64,000 bases of DNA from Cryomorphaceae bacterium BACL29 MAG-121220-bin8 (GCA_905181705.1 CAJIYP010000003.1:62001-126000); one strand, 5' to 3'. Positions 28,207 to 37,574 are shown, counted from the first letter of the stretch. Program-made: numbers and translations. The notes: generated by a model not told the origin, from the letters alone.

Positions 28207-28878
28207 TTATTTTGATCCTTGATAATCAAAATAACCTTCAACAGGAATCATTAAATGATCGTATCCAGTTCCTTTAAACATTACATAAGGAGCACCACTC
28301 ATAAAATCAGTAGTTTGTCCCTCTAGTGTTGATGGATCTTTTGGCATTAACATTAAATGCGCTCCAGATTCTATCCACTGACCTTCAGCTGCATCTTCTT
28401 TATTCATGACCATTTGTTTTGAATTATCTTCACCCATATCACCATGTAACATCCAGGCCCACCCGTCAGAATCCATTTCAGGCTTAGTTTGGCTCATATA
28501 AGCAGTTACCCATTTAAAAGATTGAGCATCACCAACCATAGCCATTGCCTCATGGGCATCCTTCCAGCCATTTTCTGGATCCGCAGGTCCTCTTGGGTTT
28601 GCTGGCATGGCTGTCCAACCATTAGTTCCTTCTCTCAACATGGTTCCGTCTGCATCCATTACCGTACAATTAGCGGCAATAAAAGATGGAGCAGCTGTAC
28701 TATATGCCCATATTTTCCATTCAACTGAGTTATGTGGACCATCTGGCTCACCATTTGTGTTTAATGGACTCATACGAAAACCTTCTGCTTCTAGTGTAGA
28801 AGCCGATACAGGCGCGGGAGCAGTTGTATTACAACTTATAAGTAAAGATGTAACAAATAATAAAAGTATTTTTTTCAT
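28207..28878 (-). CDS. Conserved lipoprotein of unknown function
   Basis: The 223-residue protein has a lipoprotein signal (LLLFVTSLLISCN, Cys16). The mature part contains the run AAPSFIAANCTVMDADG, then LREGTNGWTAMP and a C-terminal YVMFKGTGYDHLMIPVEG. I recognise this pattern from uncharacterised proteins of marine bacteria but know no function. Many Met and Trp residues and a His-rich segment (MLHGDMGED) are visible. It lies beside the metal-handling genes on the same strand but with its own terminator. Confidence 0.75.
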   Translation of the reverse strand: MKKILLLFVTSLLISCNTTAPAPVSASTLEAEGFRMSPLNTNGEPDGPHNSVEWKIWAYSTAAPSFIAANCTVMDADGTMLREGTNGWTAMPANPRGPADPENGWKDAHEAMAMVGDAQSFKWVTAYMSQTKPEMDSDGWAWMLHGDMGEDNSKQMVMNKEDAAEGQWIESGAHLMLMPKDPSTLEGQTTDFMSGAPYVMFKGTGYDHLMIPVEGYFDYQGSK

Positions 28879-28905
28879 AAGATTTTTTTTATAATTTAAT
28901 AAAAA

Positions 28906-29328
28906 TTAATTTGATTTAACGTTCATTTTAGGATCATACTTACAACATAAAGGAAGATTTTCGTATGAATCCATATTGTTATCAACTAACTCTGTACCAT
29001 AACCAGAATTAGCTATAGCTTCATGTATGCTCATTAAATCTACAATTTGAGAATCATAAACCAAGCTAACTTGTTTTGATTGCTTATCCCAATCTGCTTT
29101 AAGAACTCCATCTAAAGATTTCGCAGCAGTTTCAATAGTTTTTTTACACATTCCACAGTTACCTTTTACTCCAAAACTGGATTCAGTACCCATAAGTTCA
29201 ACAATTTCTTCAGGGTTAGGCACTAAGTTTTCATCTGAATCATGATTTGTAGCCGTATTAGCTAAAAAAAATCCAATTGCGAGACCTATTAATAAACCAC
29301 CTACTGTATATATTAAATTTTTTTTCAT
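28906..29328 (-). CDS. Membrane-anchored heavy-metal-associated (HMA) domain protein
   Basis: The 140-residue protein has one N-terminal membrane helix (~5-25) and then an HMA ferredoxin-like domain with the metal site GNCGMC (C58, C61). The C-terminal tail LPLCCKYDP carries a CC pair and is shared in kind with the neighbouring protein (LPECCYY). It is oriented to bind a soft metal, probably Cu(I), outside the cytoplasm. It is separated by 5 bases from the second HMA gene and belongs to the operon with the TonB receptor. Confidence 0.85.
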   Translation of the reverse strand: MKKNLIYTVGGLLIGLAIGFFLANTATNHDSDENLVPNPEEIVELMGTESSFGVKGNCGMCKKTIETAAKSLDGVLKADWDKQSKQVSLVYDSQIVDLMSIHEAIANSGYGTELVDNNMDSYENLPLCCKYDPKMNVKSN

Positions 29329-29333
29329 ATTTA

Positions 29334-29681
29334 TTAATGAATTGATAAGGTTTTATAGTAACAACATTCTGGTAGACTTTGATAAACTTCATCTTTTGCT
29401 TTGTATTTATCTGTATCGTGACCCAATGCTGCAATATTTTTTTTTATACTATCAAGTTTAGTTTTTCTTGAATTATAAATTATAGATATATTATTTGAAT
29501 TTATATTCCAATTAGCATACTTAACCCCTTTAATTTTGATTACACCCTCATCTATTCTAGATTTACACATATCACACACTCCACTAACTTCAAAAGAAAC
29601 CTTTGCAGATTTAGAATCTTGATCCTGAAAAGAAAAAAGATAAGAACTAGTAAAAAAAAGGATTATAAATATATATTTCAT
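29334..29681 (-). CDS. Exported HMA-domain protein (periplasmic metal carrier)
   Basis: The 115-residue protein has a signal peptide (~1-18) and an HMA domain with SGVCDMC (C36, C39). It ends LPECCYYKTLSIH, with a CC pair as in its neighbour, and is small enough to be a metallochaperone. It lies 12 bases downstream of the TonB-dependent receptor gene, suggesting it receives or delivers the metal handled by that receptor. The metal is inferred (copper most likely), not shown. Confidence 0.83.
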   Translation of the reverse strand: MKYIFIILFFTSSYLFSFQDQDSKSAKVSFEVSGVCDMCKSRIDEGVIKIKGVKYANWNINSNNISIIYNSRKTKLDSIKKNIAALGHDTDKYKAKDEVYQSLPECCYYKTLSIH

Positions 29682-29693
29682 AATAATATAAAG

Positions 29694-31928
29694 TTACAAT
29701 TTTAATCTTAAACCTAAATAAAATAAAGCCCCATGTATAGGCGCATAAATAAGTGAAGTATCAAAATCGGCTCCAAAAGGATCTCCTCCAATAATTGGAT
29801 TACTTTGTGTGTAACCACCAATATTTTCCCCACCAATATAAACCTCTAGTTTATTTGAAAACTCTCTTGTAATTTGAGAATTCAATAAACTATAAGAAGG
29901 TGAATAACCACCAAAATCTACTAATTCAGTATGACTCGTTAACCTTTGAGTGCCAATCCAATTATAAGTTAAATCAAACTTCCATTTAGATCCATTTTCT
30001 CTTTCATTTGTTGAAGCTTCTATATTTGTAAAAAATCTATTTTTTGGAGTCAACGGATTCTGTTTAAACCCAGAAACATATTGTTTTTTTACATCAAAAT
30101 TCTTAAAAGTTGATTTAATCAAAACATTATCACTTATTTGATATTCAAAATCAATTTGCAAGCTTTTAGCAAAACTTTTTCCATTTAAATTATAAAATGA
30201 TAATTCACCTTGAGTCTCCCAATCAACAACAACTTGATTTTTAAAATCAGTAACATAATAATCAAAAGTTATATCACCCTCTCTGTTGTTTATAAAAAAC
30301 CCTTGTCTAAAACTAAAACCATAATTAATAGCTTTTTCTGAATCAAGTCCATAAAATTTACCTGATTTATTTAAAATTTGAATATCACGGCCTGTTGCAA
30401 ATATGTTTTGATTTTCAGAAAATATATTTGAAGACTTACGACCAGTTCCAACTGAAAATCTCATCACAGATTTTTCAAAAGGTTGATATCGCATGTGAAG
30501 TCTTGGGGTGAAAAAATCACCTAAATTATTATGAATATCGTATCTAATCCCGGCAACAAGGCTTACAGCATCCATACTATCATAACTGTATTCAAAAAAA
30601 CCTCCAAAAGACTTATCTATTCTACTATAAAAAATATTTTGTTTATCTACAATTTCATCAAAATCATCATATGAATAATTAAATCCAAATTTAATTTTGT
30701 TAAGTGTACTTCCTAAAATAGTGTTGTAAATCAGACTTGAATAAAAACTACTTTGATTTATATTATAATTTCTTATTCCAAAAAAGGAATCTTGATCATG
30801 ATTTGAATAAGCCATTTGAAAGCCTATCGATTGATATGGAATACTTGGATTAACATAACCAAATTTAAAATTAGAATCGAACCTGTTAGTGTTGATTTCT
30901 CCCCTCCATGGATCTCTAATAAAAATCATATCCTGTGTGTTTTCACCAATAATTTTCTCATCTTTCATAAAACGAACACCAAGAAAGCTAACTAATCCTT
31001 TTTCAGTATTGATATATTGCCATCTGTTAAAAAGGTTGAAAGCATCAGATGTTGGATTATCTAAAAAACCATCGTTATTTTTATCATTAATAGAACTGTT
31101 TTTATTGGCATGTAAATACAATCCTGTACTTAACTTATCATTAATGATTTTATTTCCATGTATGTTTATTTCATTTCTTCCCATATTATTAGAATAAACA
31201 TTCACAAAAAAAGGGGAGTCAGAATATGGTTTCTTAAGTTCGACGTTAATTTGTCCAGAAATACTTTCAAAACCATTAACTACACTTCCTGAACCTTTCG
31301 TTATCTGCATACTTTCAACCCAGGTACCTGGGATAAATGACAATCCGTATACCTGAGAAGCTCCTCTAATCATAGGAATATTTTCCTCAGTGATAAGAAG
31401 ATAAGGACTCTCTAAACCAAGCATTTTAACTTGTTTAACTCCTGTGACTGCGTTAGAATAATTCACATCAATTGATGGATTAGTTTCAAAACTTTCAGAA
31501 ATATTACAACATGCTGCTTTTAATAATTCGTCACTTGAAACATTTGTAATATTTTGAGTTTTGAAATATGATTTCTGAATTGTTTTTCGTTTTTTATTTA
31601 TAGTTACTTCATCAAGAATATTATCATCGATGAACATTGTAATGTTATAGATTTTCTTGTCAGTAATATCTATTACTTGGTCCTTAAAACCTAAAAATTT
31701 AAACACTAACTTATTTGAAGAATTAGACAAAGGAATTTCATAGTTACCATCAATGTCAGACAAGGTTCCTAACTTGTATTTAGCCAATAAACAGTAACTC
31801 CTAGAGAATGGAAGTGTTTCACCAAATTGATTTTCATAAACAATAGTTCCATTAATGAAATTTTGAGAATATGTAAATGAAAAACTTAATAAAAAAGCAA
31901 AAGATATTAATAATAGTAATTTTCTCAC
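29694..31928 (-). CDS. TonB-dependent receptor (probable metal-related)
   Basis: The 744-residue outer-membrane receptor has a signal peptide (~1-21) and an N-terminal carboxypeptidase-like (CarboxypepD_reg) domain (~23-110, DIDGNYEIPL..LVFKFLGFK). The plug domain has an unusual AACCNISESFETNPS segment (~135-150), then SGQINVELKKP and a long beta-barrel ending in LFYLGLRLKL. The CCN motif in the plug and the two downstream HMA genes suggest transport or sensing of a thiophilic metal such as copper (inference). It is the first gene after the HMA-AraC regulator on the same strand. Confidence 0.87.
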   Translation of the reverse strand: MRKLLLLISFAFLLSFSFTYSQNFINGTIVYENQFGETLPFSRSYCLLAKYKLGTLSDIDGNYEIPLSNSSNKLVFKFLGFKDQVIDITDKKIYNITMFIDDNILDEVTINKKRKTIQKSYFKTQNITNVSSDELLKAACCNISESFETNPSIDVNYSNAVTGVKQVKMLGLESPYLLITEENIPMIRGASQVYGLSFIPGTWVESMQITKGSGSVVNGFESISGQINVELKKPYSDSPFFVNVYSNNMGRNEINIHGNKIINDKLSTGLYLHANKNSSINDKNNDGFLDNPTSDAFNLFNRWQYINTEKGLVSFLGVRFMKDEKIIGENTQDMIFIRDPWRGEINTNRFDSNFKFGYVNPSIPYQSIGFQMAYSNHDQDSFFGIRNYNINQSSFYSSLIYNTILGSTLNKIKFGFNYSYDDFDEIVDKQNIFYSRIDKSFGGFFEYSYDSMDAVSLVAGIRYDIHNNLGDFFTPRLHMRYQPFEKSVMRFSVGTGRKSSNIFSENQNIFATGRDIQILNKSGKFYGLDSEKAINYGFSFRQGFFINNREGDITFDYYVTDFKNQVVVDWETQGELSFYNLNGKSFAKSLQIDFEYQISDNVLIKSTFKNFDVKKQYVSGFKQNPLTPKNRFFTNIEASTNERENGSKWKFDLTYNWIGTQRLTSHTELVDFGGYSPSYSLLNSQITREFSNKLEVYIGGENIGGYTQSNPIIGGDPFGADFDTSLIYAPIHGALFYLGLRLKL

Positions 31929-31996
31929 TTTGCAAATAAAAACATTTTAAATCTATTGTAATTTATAAAATTTTGAATTAGAGTTGCAAAATTTAA

Positions 31997-32554
31997 TCAT
32001 TTTATATTTATTCCCTCTCTTTTGAAATTATTTTTTTTAAAATTAGAAGGTGAGTAACCAGTTTCTTTTCTAAAATGATTGCTTAAATGAGATATTGAAT
32101 TGTAATTTAATTTATAAGAAATCTCTTTGATAGTTAATTCATTATAGCTTAAATATTCTTTAATTTTTTCAATCTTTAATTTTAAAAAATATTTTTCAAT
32201 TGATATGTTTTCAGATAATTTAAAAACTTTACTTAAATGGTTATAACTATAATTAAAGTTTTCTAAAAGAATTGACGAAATATGCTTGTTTTCTATTACA
32301 TCTTCATTAATAATATTAATAAGAATAGCTTTGACTTTGGAAGAAATTATTTTTTTTTTATCATAAATTAAATCAAAACCTAAATTTATTAGTTCAGATT
32401 TCAACTTTGAGTTTAATGAAGAGTTTAAAACACTTACACGGTATTCTCCTAACGAAATAAACTTAAATTTAATATCTAATTTGTTTAAAATGTTATTAAC
32501 TGAAAAAATACATCTTTCACAAACCATATTTTTTATGTAAAGATTATAATTCAC
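31997..32554 (-). CDS. HMA-AraC hybrid transcriptional regulator
   Basis: The 185-residue protein has an N-terminal HMA-like domain with MVCERC (C12, C15) and then a C-terminal AraC/XylS double helix-turn-helix (ISIEKYFLKLKIEKIKEYL, then ELTIKEISYKLNY and SHLSNHFRKETGYSPSNFK). The layout implies a one-component sensor in which metal binding to the CxxC controls DNA binding. It lies immediately upstream of the TonB/HMA genes on the same strand and is the probable regulator of that operon. Its start overlaps the upstream DUF3089 gene by 4 bases. Confidence 0.87.
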   Translation of the reverse strand: MNYNLYIKNMVCERCIFSVNNILNKLDIKFKFISLGEYRVSVLNSSLNSKLKSELINLGFDLIYDKKKIISSKVKAILINIINEDVIENKHISSILLENFNYSYNHLSKVFKLSENISIEKYFLKLKIEKIKEYLSYNELTIKEISYKLNYNSISHLSNHFRKETGYSPSNFKKNNFKREGINIK

Positions 32555-33603
32555 AAATTTTTCAAATAATTTTTTGATCTTTCTATGCTATTCAATCTAA
32601 TATCTTCCCAAAACAAATTAATATCAGCTTTATGATAATCTTTAACTGAGGATAGAAGTATTTTTTTAAAGAAATTCATTTTTGGAATATTAATATATAC
32701 TTTACTATCAATATCCTCAATTTTAACTGTTTTCGGATATATTTTTTTGTTTAAATAAAGAAACCCCTTATGATCATCATATTTAGACTTCTTAGTGTCA
32801 TCCCATGTAATAGGATTTGAACATATTGCCCCTTCTAACCAATCGTAATTTACAGTATAAGAAAATCTTGCTTGTTTTTTTTCAGATACTTTTCTAAAGG
32901 TATTCCAAGAAACGAAACCACCGGTTTCATTTTTGTTTACCATTGGCTTTATAAATTTAAAATCATCTTTAGTGATTTTAGTACCAACTAAATAAGCAGC
33001 TATTAATTTTTTTTGGAGTGGTTTACCATCAAAAAAATCTTGTAAAATTCTTTTAGCATGACCTGCACCTTGACTATGACCAGCTATTATAATTGGTTTA
33101 TCATTGTTAAATTTATCTAAAAAAAATTGAAAAGCATTTTTTATATCTGAATAAGCTAACTCATATGCTTGCTCACCACCATTAAACCAAAAAGATTCTC
33201 TAAAAACTCTAAGATGTGCTTGTCTATAGAGTGGAGCATATAGACTTCCTGTCGAGGCCCATGCAGAAGCTTGATACTTTACACTTGAAGAAATGATAGA
33301 TTCTGCCATTTCAAGGTCATTGATATCAGAGTTCCAAGCTGTATTTTTTTTATCCCAAAATAAAGTTGGATGAATAAAAAAGATATTTACATCTAACAAA
33401 TCTTCCTTATTAATAAATTCTTCTAAAACTTCGTTATTCTTTTTAGGATGAACAGCCCAAGATTTTAAAAGCTTATAATCTGGTGCAGAAGAGGGTTTAA
33501 ATTTTCCATATTCTTCACTTGTATATTTAACTTCATTAGTAGATTCAGATAACAATCCGCAAGAAGAAAAAGAGAGAGTCAAAATAATATATAAATATTT
33601 CAT
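32551..33603 (-). CDS. DUF3089 alpha/beta hydrolase lipoprotein
   Basis: The protein has a lipoprotein signal MKYLYIILTLSFSSC (lipidated Cys15). For this reason the ATG at 33603 is preferred to the longer frame from 33639, which adds 12 basic residues before the signal. The body is typical DUF3089: FFIHPTLFWD, SLYAPLYRQAH, the nucleophile elbow IIIAGHSQGAGH and AYLVGTKI. It is a probable serine esterase, lipase or similar hydrolase in the periplasm or outer membrane. The substrate is unknown. It overlaps the regulator gene by 4 bases. Confidence 0.82.
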   Translation of the reverse strand: MKYLYIILTLSFSSCGLLSESTNEVKYTSEEYGKFKPSSAPDYKLLKSWAVHPKKNNEVLEEFINKEDLLDVNIFFIHPTLFWDKKNTAWNSDINDLEMAESIISSSVKYQASAWASTGSLYAPLYRQAHLRVFRESFWFNGGEQAYELAYSDIKNAFQFFLDKFNNDKPIIIAGHSQGAGHAKRILQDFFDGKPLQKKLIAAYLVGTKITKDDFKFIKPMVNKNETGGFVSWNTFRKVSEKKQARFSYTVNYDWLEGAICSNPITWDDTKKSKYDDHKGFLYLNKKIYPKTVKIEDIDSKVYINIPKMNFFKKILLSSVKDYHKADINLFWEDIRLNSIERSKNYLKNL

Positions 33604-33670
33604 TATCAGTTTTCTATACAAATATCGTGCTAAATACATATACTTTACTAATTTTATAAAAAAATTTATT

Positions 33671-34207
33671 ATGAAGAAAATATTCCTGTTGCCTATTTTA
33701 TTTTTATTTGTATTAGGATGTAGTATCCCAAATATGGTTGTAGTAGAATTAGAATCAAAAAGTTCTACAAACGTAAATGGAAATGTAGTCTTTACAGAAA
33801 TGAATCAAGTTGTTACTATGATAGCTGAAATTAAAAATTTACAACCAGGAGAACATGCGATTCATCTTCATGAGAAATCAGATTGCTCATCTGATGATGG
33901 CAAATCAACTGGAGGTCACTGGAACCCTACTTTAACAAGTCACGGAAAATGGGGAGATGATAATGGATTTCACATTGGAGATATAGGAAATTTTGTAGCA
34001 GATGAAAATGGGACTGGAAACATTACTTTTTCAACAGATCTATGGTGCTTAAACTGTGATGATAAAAACAAAAATATTATCGGTAAAGCCATTATTGTTC
34101 ACCAAGGAATAGACGATTTCACTTCTCAACCATCTGGAGCAGCTGGATCTAGAATAACTTGCGGTGGAATTATTTCCGATAATGCCATATTAAATTCAGA
34201 AAAATAA
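33671..34207 (+). CDS. sodC: Cu/Zn superoxide dismutase lipoprotein
   Basis: The 178-residue protein has a lipobox (FLFVLGC, Cys17). Copper/zinc ligands are readable: HAIHLHE (H65, H67), GGHWNP (H83), H91, FHIGD (H101, D104) and the C-terminal VHQGIDDF. The conserved disulfide cysteines C72 and ITCGGI and the end signature SGAAGSRI are present. It dismutates superoxide in the periplasm. The nearby oxyR and trxB genes and the copper-handling cluster make the setting coherent. Confidence 0.93.
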   Translation: MKKIFLLPILFLFVLGCSIPNMVVVELESKSSTNVNGNVVFTEMNQVVTMIAEIKNLQPGEHAIHLHEKSDCSSDDGKSTGGHWNPTLTSHGKWGDDNGFHIGDIGNFVADENGTGNITFSTDLWCLNCDDKNKNIIGKAIIVHQGIDDFTSQPSGAAGSRITCGGIISDNAILNSEK

Positions 34208-35005
34208 CTACCACTCTCTTTTTTTATTATTCTTTTCGATTTCAGAGATTTCTTTTTGAGATAAAACTTTCAAAAATGATGGGTGTTGTTCTATAGCTAT
34301 TTCTATCTTTTCAACAATACTTTCTACTGATTCATTATCATAATCTATGTCAAGTGGATTTTTAATTTCCATAGACTGCAAAATGTTTCTTTTCTTAATT
34401 CTAATTCCTTTTTTATCAAAGGATCTTCTAAATCCATCAATTACTACAGGAACAACAACAGGCTTATATTTTTTTATTATGTGAGCTGTACCCTTTCTAA
34501 TAGGCTTGAATGGTGTAGTAGTTCCTTGTGGAAAAGTAATTACCCATCCATCATTTAGAGCAGTTCCAATTTTACTAATATCGCTCATTTTCACCTGTCT
34601 ATTTATTTCTTCTCCTTTTGATCGCCAAGTTCTGTCTATAGAAACAGATCCAACATATGCCAATATTCTCGGAAATATTCCATCTTTCATAGTCTCTTTT
34701 GCAGCTATAAAATAAATATTCAGTTTAGGTTGCCACAAATACATCACGTTTTTAATAGAATCATCTCTTCCGCTTAAACTTGCATTAAAAACATGAAACA
34801 TTGCAAATACATCTGCAAAATAAGTTTGATGATTTGAAACAAATAAAACATTGTTATCTGGAAGTGATTTAATTACTTCAGATCCTTCAATCTTTAATTT
34901 ATTAAATCTATTGAATCTTTGATGAGACAAAAACCCTAAAATCCTTATTAACCACTTCTTAATTAATAAGTTATGGCCAAATGGATTTCTTTTAAATATA
35001 TTCAC
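34208..35005 (-). CDS. Lysophospholipid acyltransferase (PlsC-like)
   Basis: The 265-residue protein shows the acyltransferase blocks: VSNHQTYFAD (H59..D65), SIDRTW and FPQGTTTPFKPIRKGTAHI. In the catalytic motif five residues separate His and Asp (HQTYFAD) instead of the usual four, which I believe is common to a Bacteroidota subgroup. It should acylate a lysophospholipid or similar acceptor at the inner membrane. Its stop abuts that of the convergent sodC. Confidence 0.82.
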   Translation of the reverse strand: MNIFKRNPFGHNLLIKKWLIRILGFLSHQRFNRFNKLKIEGSEVIKSLPDNNVLFVSNHQTYFADVFAMFHVFNASLSGRDDSIKNVMYLWQPKLNIYFIAAKETMKDGIFPRILAYVGSVSIDRTWRSKGEEINRQVKMSDISKIGTALNDGWVITFPQGTTTPFKPIRKGTAHIIKKYKPVVVPVVIDGFRRSFDKKGIRIKKRNILQSMEIKNPLDIDYDNESVESIVEKIEIAIEQHPSFLKVLSQKEISEIEKNNKKREW

Positions 35006-35032
35006 TTTATTAAATTATGAAATGTAAATGTA

Positions 35033-35671
35033 TTAAGAATTAACTATATCATTATATAAAGAAATAAATTCGCTAATCATCATAGCAGTAGCTCCCCAAA
35101 CCACATGACCTTCAATAATATAACTAGGCACTCTGATTTCTTTATTTTGAATAGAAATTAAAGAAAGTTGTGTTTTCATTTTTAACAAATCCTTTAACAA
35201 GGGTTTTATAATTAATTTAACCTCTTTAGAATCTGGATTAAAACAAGGTTTGGCATTGTAAAGAGCTAAAAATGGTTGAACATTAAAATTACTCGGTGGA
35301 ATGTAAATTTCTGATAAGGGTCTAATAATGTTAATAGAAGATTCATCTAGCCCTAATTCTTCAACAGTTTCTCTAGTTGCAGTATGTTTTAAATTTCTGT
35401 CTGAGTTATCCATTTTTCCCCCAGGAAAACTAATTTGATTTGAATGTACCCCATTATATATATTTCTTAAAATTAGTGTCATTCTGGTTTCTTCATTTTT
35501 ATCTTCGTAAAACAACATGATTACTGCTGCAAGTTTAGGATTCTTTACAATATAACCATCTAAATACTGCTTAACTCTGTTTGGAGGTGCTAATTTTAAA
35601 AGAGATTTATTTCCTGGAAGATTAAAATCATTTATTTTTAATAAAATATTTTTAAAATTTAAAAAATGCAT
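35033..35671 (-). CDS. Nudix hydrolase, CoA pyrophosphatase-like
   Basis: The 212-residue protein has a Nudix box (GGKMDNSDRNLKHTATRET then VEELG, residues 84-107) preceded by the NQISFPGGK stretch that marks the CoA diphosphatase (NudL) group. It probably cleaves CoA or related nucleotide diphosphates. Its ATG (35669-35671) overlaps the ATG of the divergent cyclophilin gene within the palindrome ATGCAT. Confidence 0.85.
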   Translation of the reverse strand: MHFLNFKNILLKINDFNLPGNKSLLKLAPPNRVKQYLDGYIVKNPKLAAVIMLFYEDKNEETRMTLILRNIYNGVHSNQISFPGGKMDNSDRNLKHTATRETVEELGLDESSINIIRPLSEIYIPPSNFNVQPFLALYNAKPCFNPDSKEVKLIIKPLLKDLLKMKTQLSLISIQNKEIRVPSYIIEGHVVWGATAMMISEFISLYNDIVNS

Positions 35672-36349
35672 GTGAAAAAAATATTGTTGGTTATAATACT
35701 TTTAAACTTTCTTAATTGTAAAGATATTAGTAATAAACCTTCAAAAAAAATAGTAGTAAAAAAGATTGAAAAAACTAAAATCAAAAAAGAAAAAGAAATC
35801 TTTTTATTAAATGATAAAAATGCAATACCATTTTTCTTTGATTATGAAAAACACAATAAAGAAAGTCTTGTTAAAATAATAACAGATTATGGAGATATAG
35901 ACATTAAATTATTTGAAAATACACCATATCATAGAGCAAATTTTATTTATTTAACTAAAAAAAATTATTTCGATGGTGAGTTTTTTCATAGGGTGGTAAA
36001 AGATTTCATTATTCAAGGTGGGAATTCTGATAACCGAAATACATCTAAAAAAAGACGATCAATTGGAAGATATTTACTGCCACCAGACACAAAAAAAGGA
36101 TATAAACATCACAGAGGAATTGTATCTATGCCTAGTAGTGAAATTGAAAACCCACATAAACTAGCTTCACCATATGAGTTTTTTATAGTTCAAAAAAAAG
36201 AAGGTGCGTATCACTTAGATGGAAATTATACTGCTTTTGGGAAAGTGATAAAAGGAATGAATGTTGTTGATATTATTGCAAATTTAGAAACAGACAAAAG
36301 AGAATGGCCTTTAGATAATGTAAGATTTAAAACAATTTTAATTAAATAA
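35666..36349 (+). CDS. Cyclophilin-type peptidyl-prolyl isomerase lipoprotein
   Basis: The 227-residue protein has a lipoprotein signal (KILLVIILLNFLNC, Cys ~18) and a lysine-rich linker. The cyclophilin domain (~75-227) has FHRVVKDFIIQGG, GIVSMPS, FFIVQ and TAFGKVIKGMNVVD. It catalyses proline isomerisation, here tethered to a membrane. The ATG at 35666 overlaps the divergent Nudix start codon. GTG at 35672 is an alternative that removes the overlap and keeps the signal peptide. Confidence 0.88.
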   Translation: MHVKKILLVIILLNFLNCKDISNKPSKKIVVKKIEKTKIKKEKEIFLLNDKNAIPFFFDYEKHNKESLVKIITDYGDIDIKLFENTPYHRANFIYLTKKNYFDGEFFHRVVKDFIIQGGNSDNRNTSKKRRSIGRYLLPPDTKKGYKHHRGIVSMPSSEIENPHKLASPYEFFIVQKKEGAYHLDGNYTAFGKVIKGMNVVDIIANLETDKREWPLDNVRFKTILIK

Positions 36350-36429
36350 AAACTAATTATTAGTTATTCTTATTTATTTACTATATTTAATAGGAATAAT
36401 TTATATTAATAACTATAATAGAATAAGAA

Positions 36430-37383
36430 ATGACAATAGTTCAATTAAAATACGCTATAGCGGTAGCTGAACACAGAAACTTTACCATTGCTGCAGAAAA
36501 ATGTTTTGTAACTCAGCCAACCTTGAGTATGCAAATTCAAAAATTAGAAGGAGAGTTAGAGATAACTATTTTTGACAGAAGTAAAAAACCTATTGGAATG
36601 ACTGAAGTTGGAACAAAAATTATTCAACAATGTAAAAAAATAGTTAGTGAATCTGAAAAAATGCAGGATGTTGTTGATAAAGACAGAGGAGTTATTGGTG
36701 GTAATTTTAAATTAGGAATTGTTCCAACTATAATGCCCACACTCTTACCAATTTTTTTAGACGAATTAGTTAGTAAATATCCAATGCTTAAAGTTTCTTT
36801 TTTTGAGTTACCCACTTTTGAATTAATTGACAAATTAAAAAATAATGGTTTGGACTTAATAATAGCATCGACTCCTCTGGAAGATGACGAATTAATTGAA
36901 AAACCCATTTACTATGAACCGTTTGTAGCATACCTTCCTGAAAAAAATAAAAATTTTGGGAAAAAAGAAATTATTCCTAAAGACCTTTATTCTAACGATC
37001 TACTTCTTTTGAGAGACGGACATTGTTTTAGGAACAGTATTGAAAACTTATGCTTTGATTGTCACGAATACAAAGGAAAATTTGAATTAAAAAGCGGAAG
37101 TTTTGAAACTTTAATAAATTTAGCTGATCAAGGGTTAGGTATCACATTCTTACCATACTTACATACATTAAGATTAAATAGTAATCAAAAAAAGATGCTA
37201 CATAGTTTCAAAAACCCCAAACCTGCAAGAGAAGTTAGTTTAGTATATCATAAAAATGAAAATAAAATTCACATAATTAATGAAATAAAAGATCTTTTAA
37301 ATAAACTAACAAAAAGAAAGCTTCAGTTCAATGATGTAAATATTATAAGTCCAATAAAAAATAGAGAAGCAATAAGAGTATAA
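36430..37383 (+). CDS. oxyR: Hydrogen peroxide-sensing LysR-type regulator OxyR
   Basis: The 317-residue LysR-family protein has an N-terminal winged helix (FTIAAEKCFVTQPTLSMQIQ, ~18-37) and a LysR substrate domain. The redox pair is visible as RDGHCF..NLC, Cys199 and Cys208, exactly the positions of the E. coli pair. An additional CHEYKG follows. It activates peroxide defence genes when oxidised. Its neighbours sodC and trxB fit an oxidative-stress region. No operator was identified. Confidence 0.92.
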   Translation: MTIVQLKYAIAVAEHRNFTIAAEKCFVTQPTLSMQIQKLEGELEITIFDRSKKPIGMTEVGTKIIQQCKKIVSESEKMQDVVDKDRGVIGGNFKLGIVPTIMPTLLPIFLDELVSKYPMLKVSFFELPTFELIDKLKNNGLDLIIASTPLEDDELIEKPIYYEPFVAYLPEKNKNFGKKEIIPKDLYSNDLLLLRDGHCFRNSIENLCFDCHEYKGKFELKSGSFETLINLADQGLGITFLPYLHTLRLNSNQKKMLHSFKNPKPAREVSLVYHKNENKIHIINEIKDLLNKLTKRKLQFNDVNIISPIKNREAIRV

Positions 37384-37388
37384 AAAAA

Positions 37389-37574
37389 TTATATTAAAAC
37401 AGCTTCAAGGCCTGGCTTATTTAAAATGAATTTTTTTACCCATATAATTAGCTCATTATATTCATAAGGCAAAAGTACCTTAGAGGCCTTAAATAATTCT
37501 TTTTTAAAAAGAATTGGATCAAAACTCACTTTCTTTAAAACATCTTTAGTGTAATTATAAATAGATCTGGACAT
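37389..37574 (-). CDS. Small conserved flavobacterial protein of unknown function
   Basis: The 61-residue protein opens MSRSIYNYTKDVLKKVSFDP and continues with a LLPYEYNELIIWVKKF segment. I recognise it as a small conserved Flavobacteriia protein. It is helical, without signal or membrane segment, and there is no known function. It converges with oxyR, with 5 bases between stops. Confidence 0.7.
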   Translation of the reverse strand: MSRSIYNYTKDVLKKVSFDPILFKKELFKASKVLLPYEYNELIIWVKKFILNKPGLEAVLI

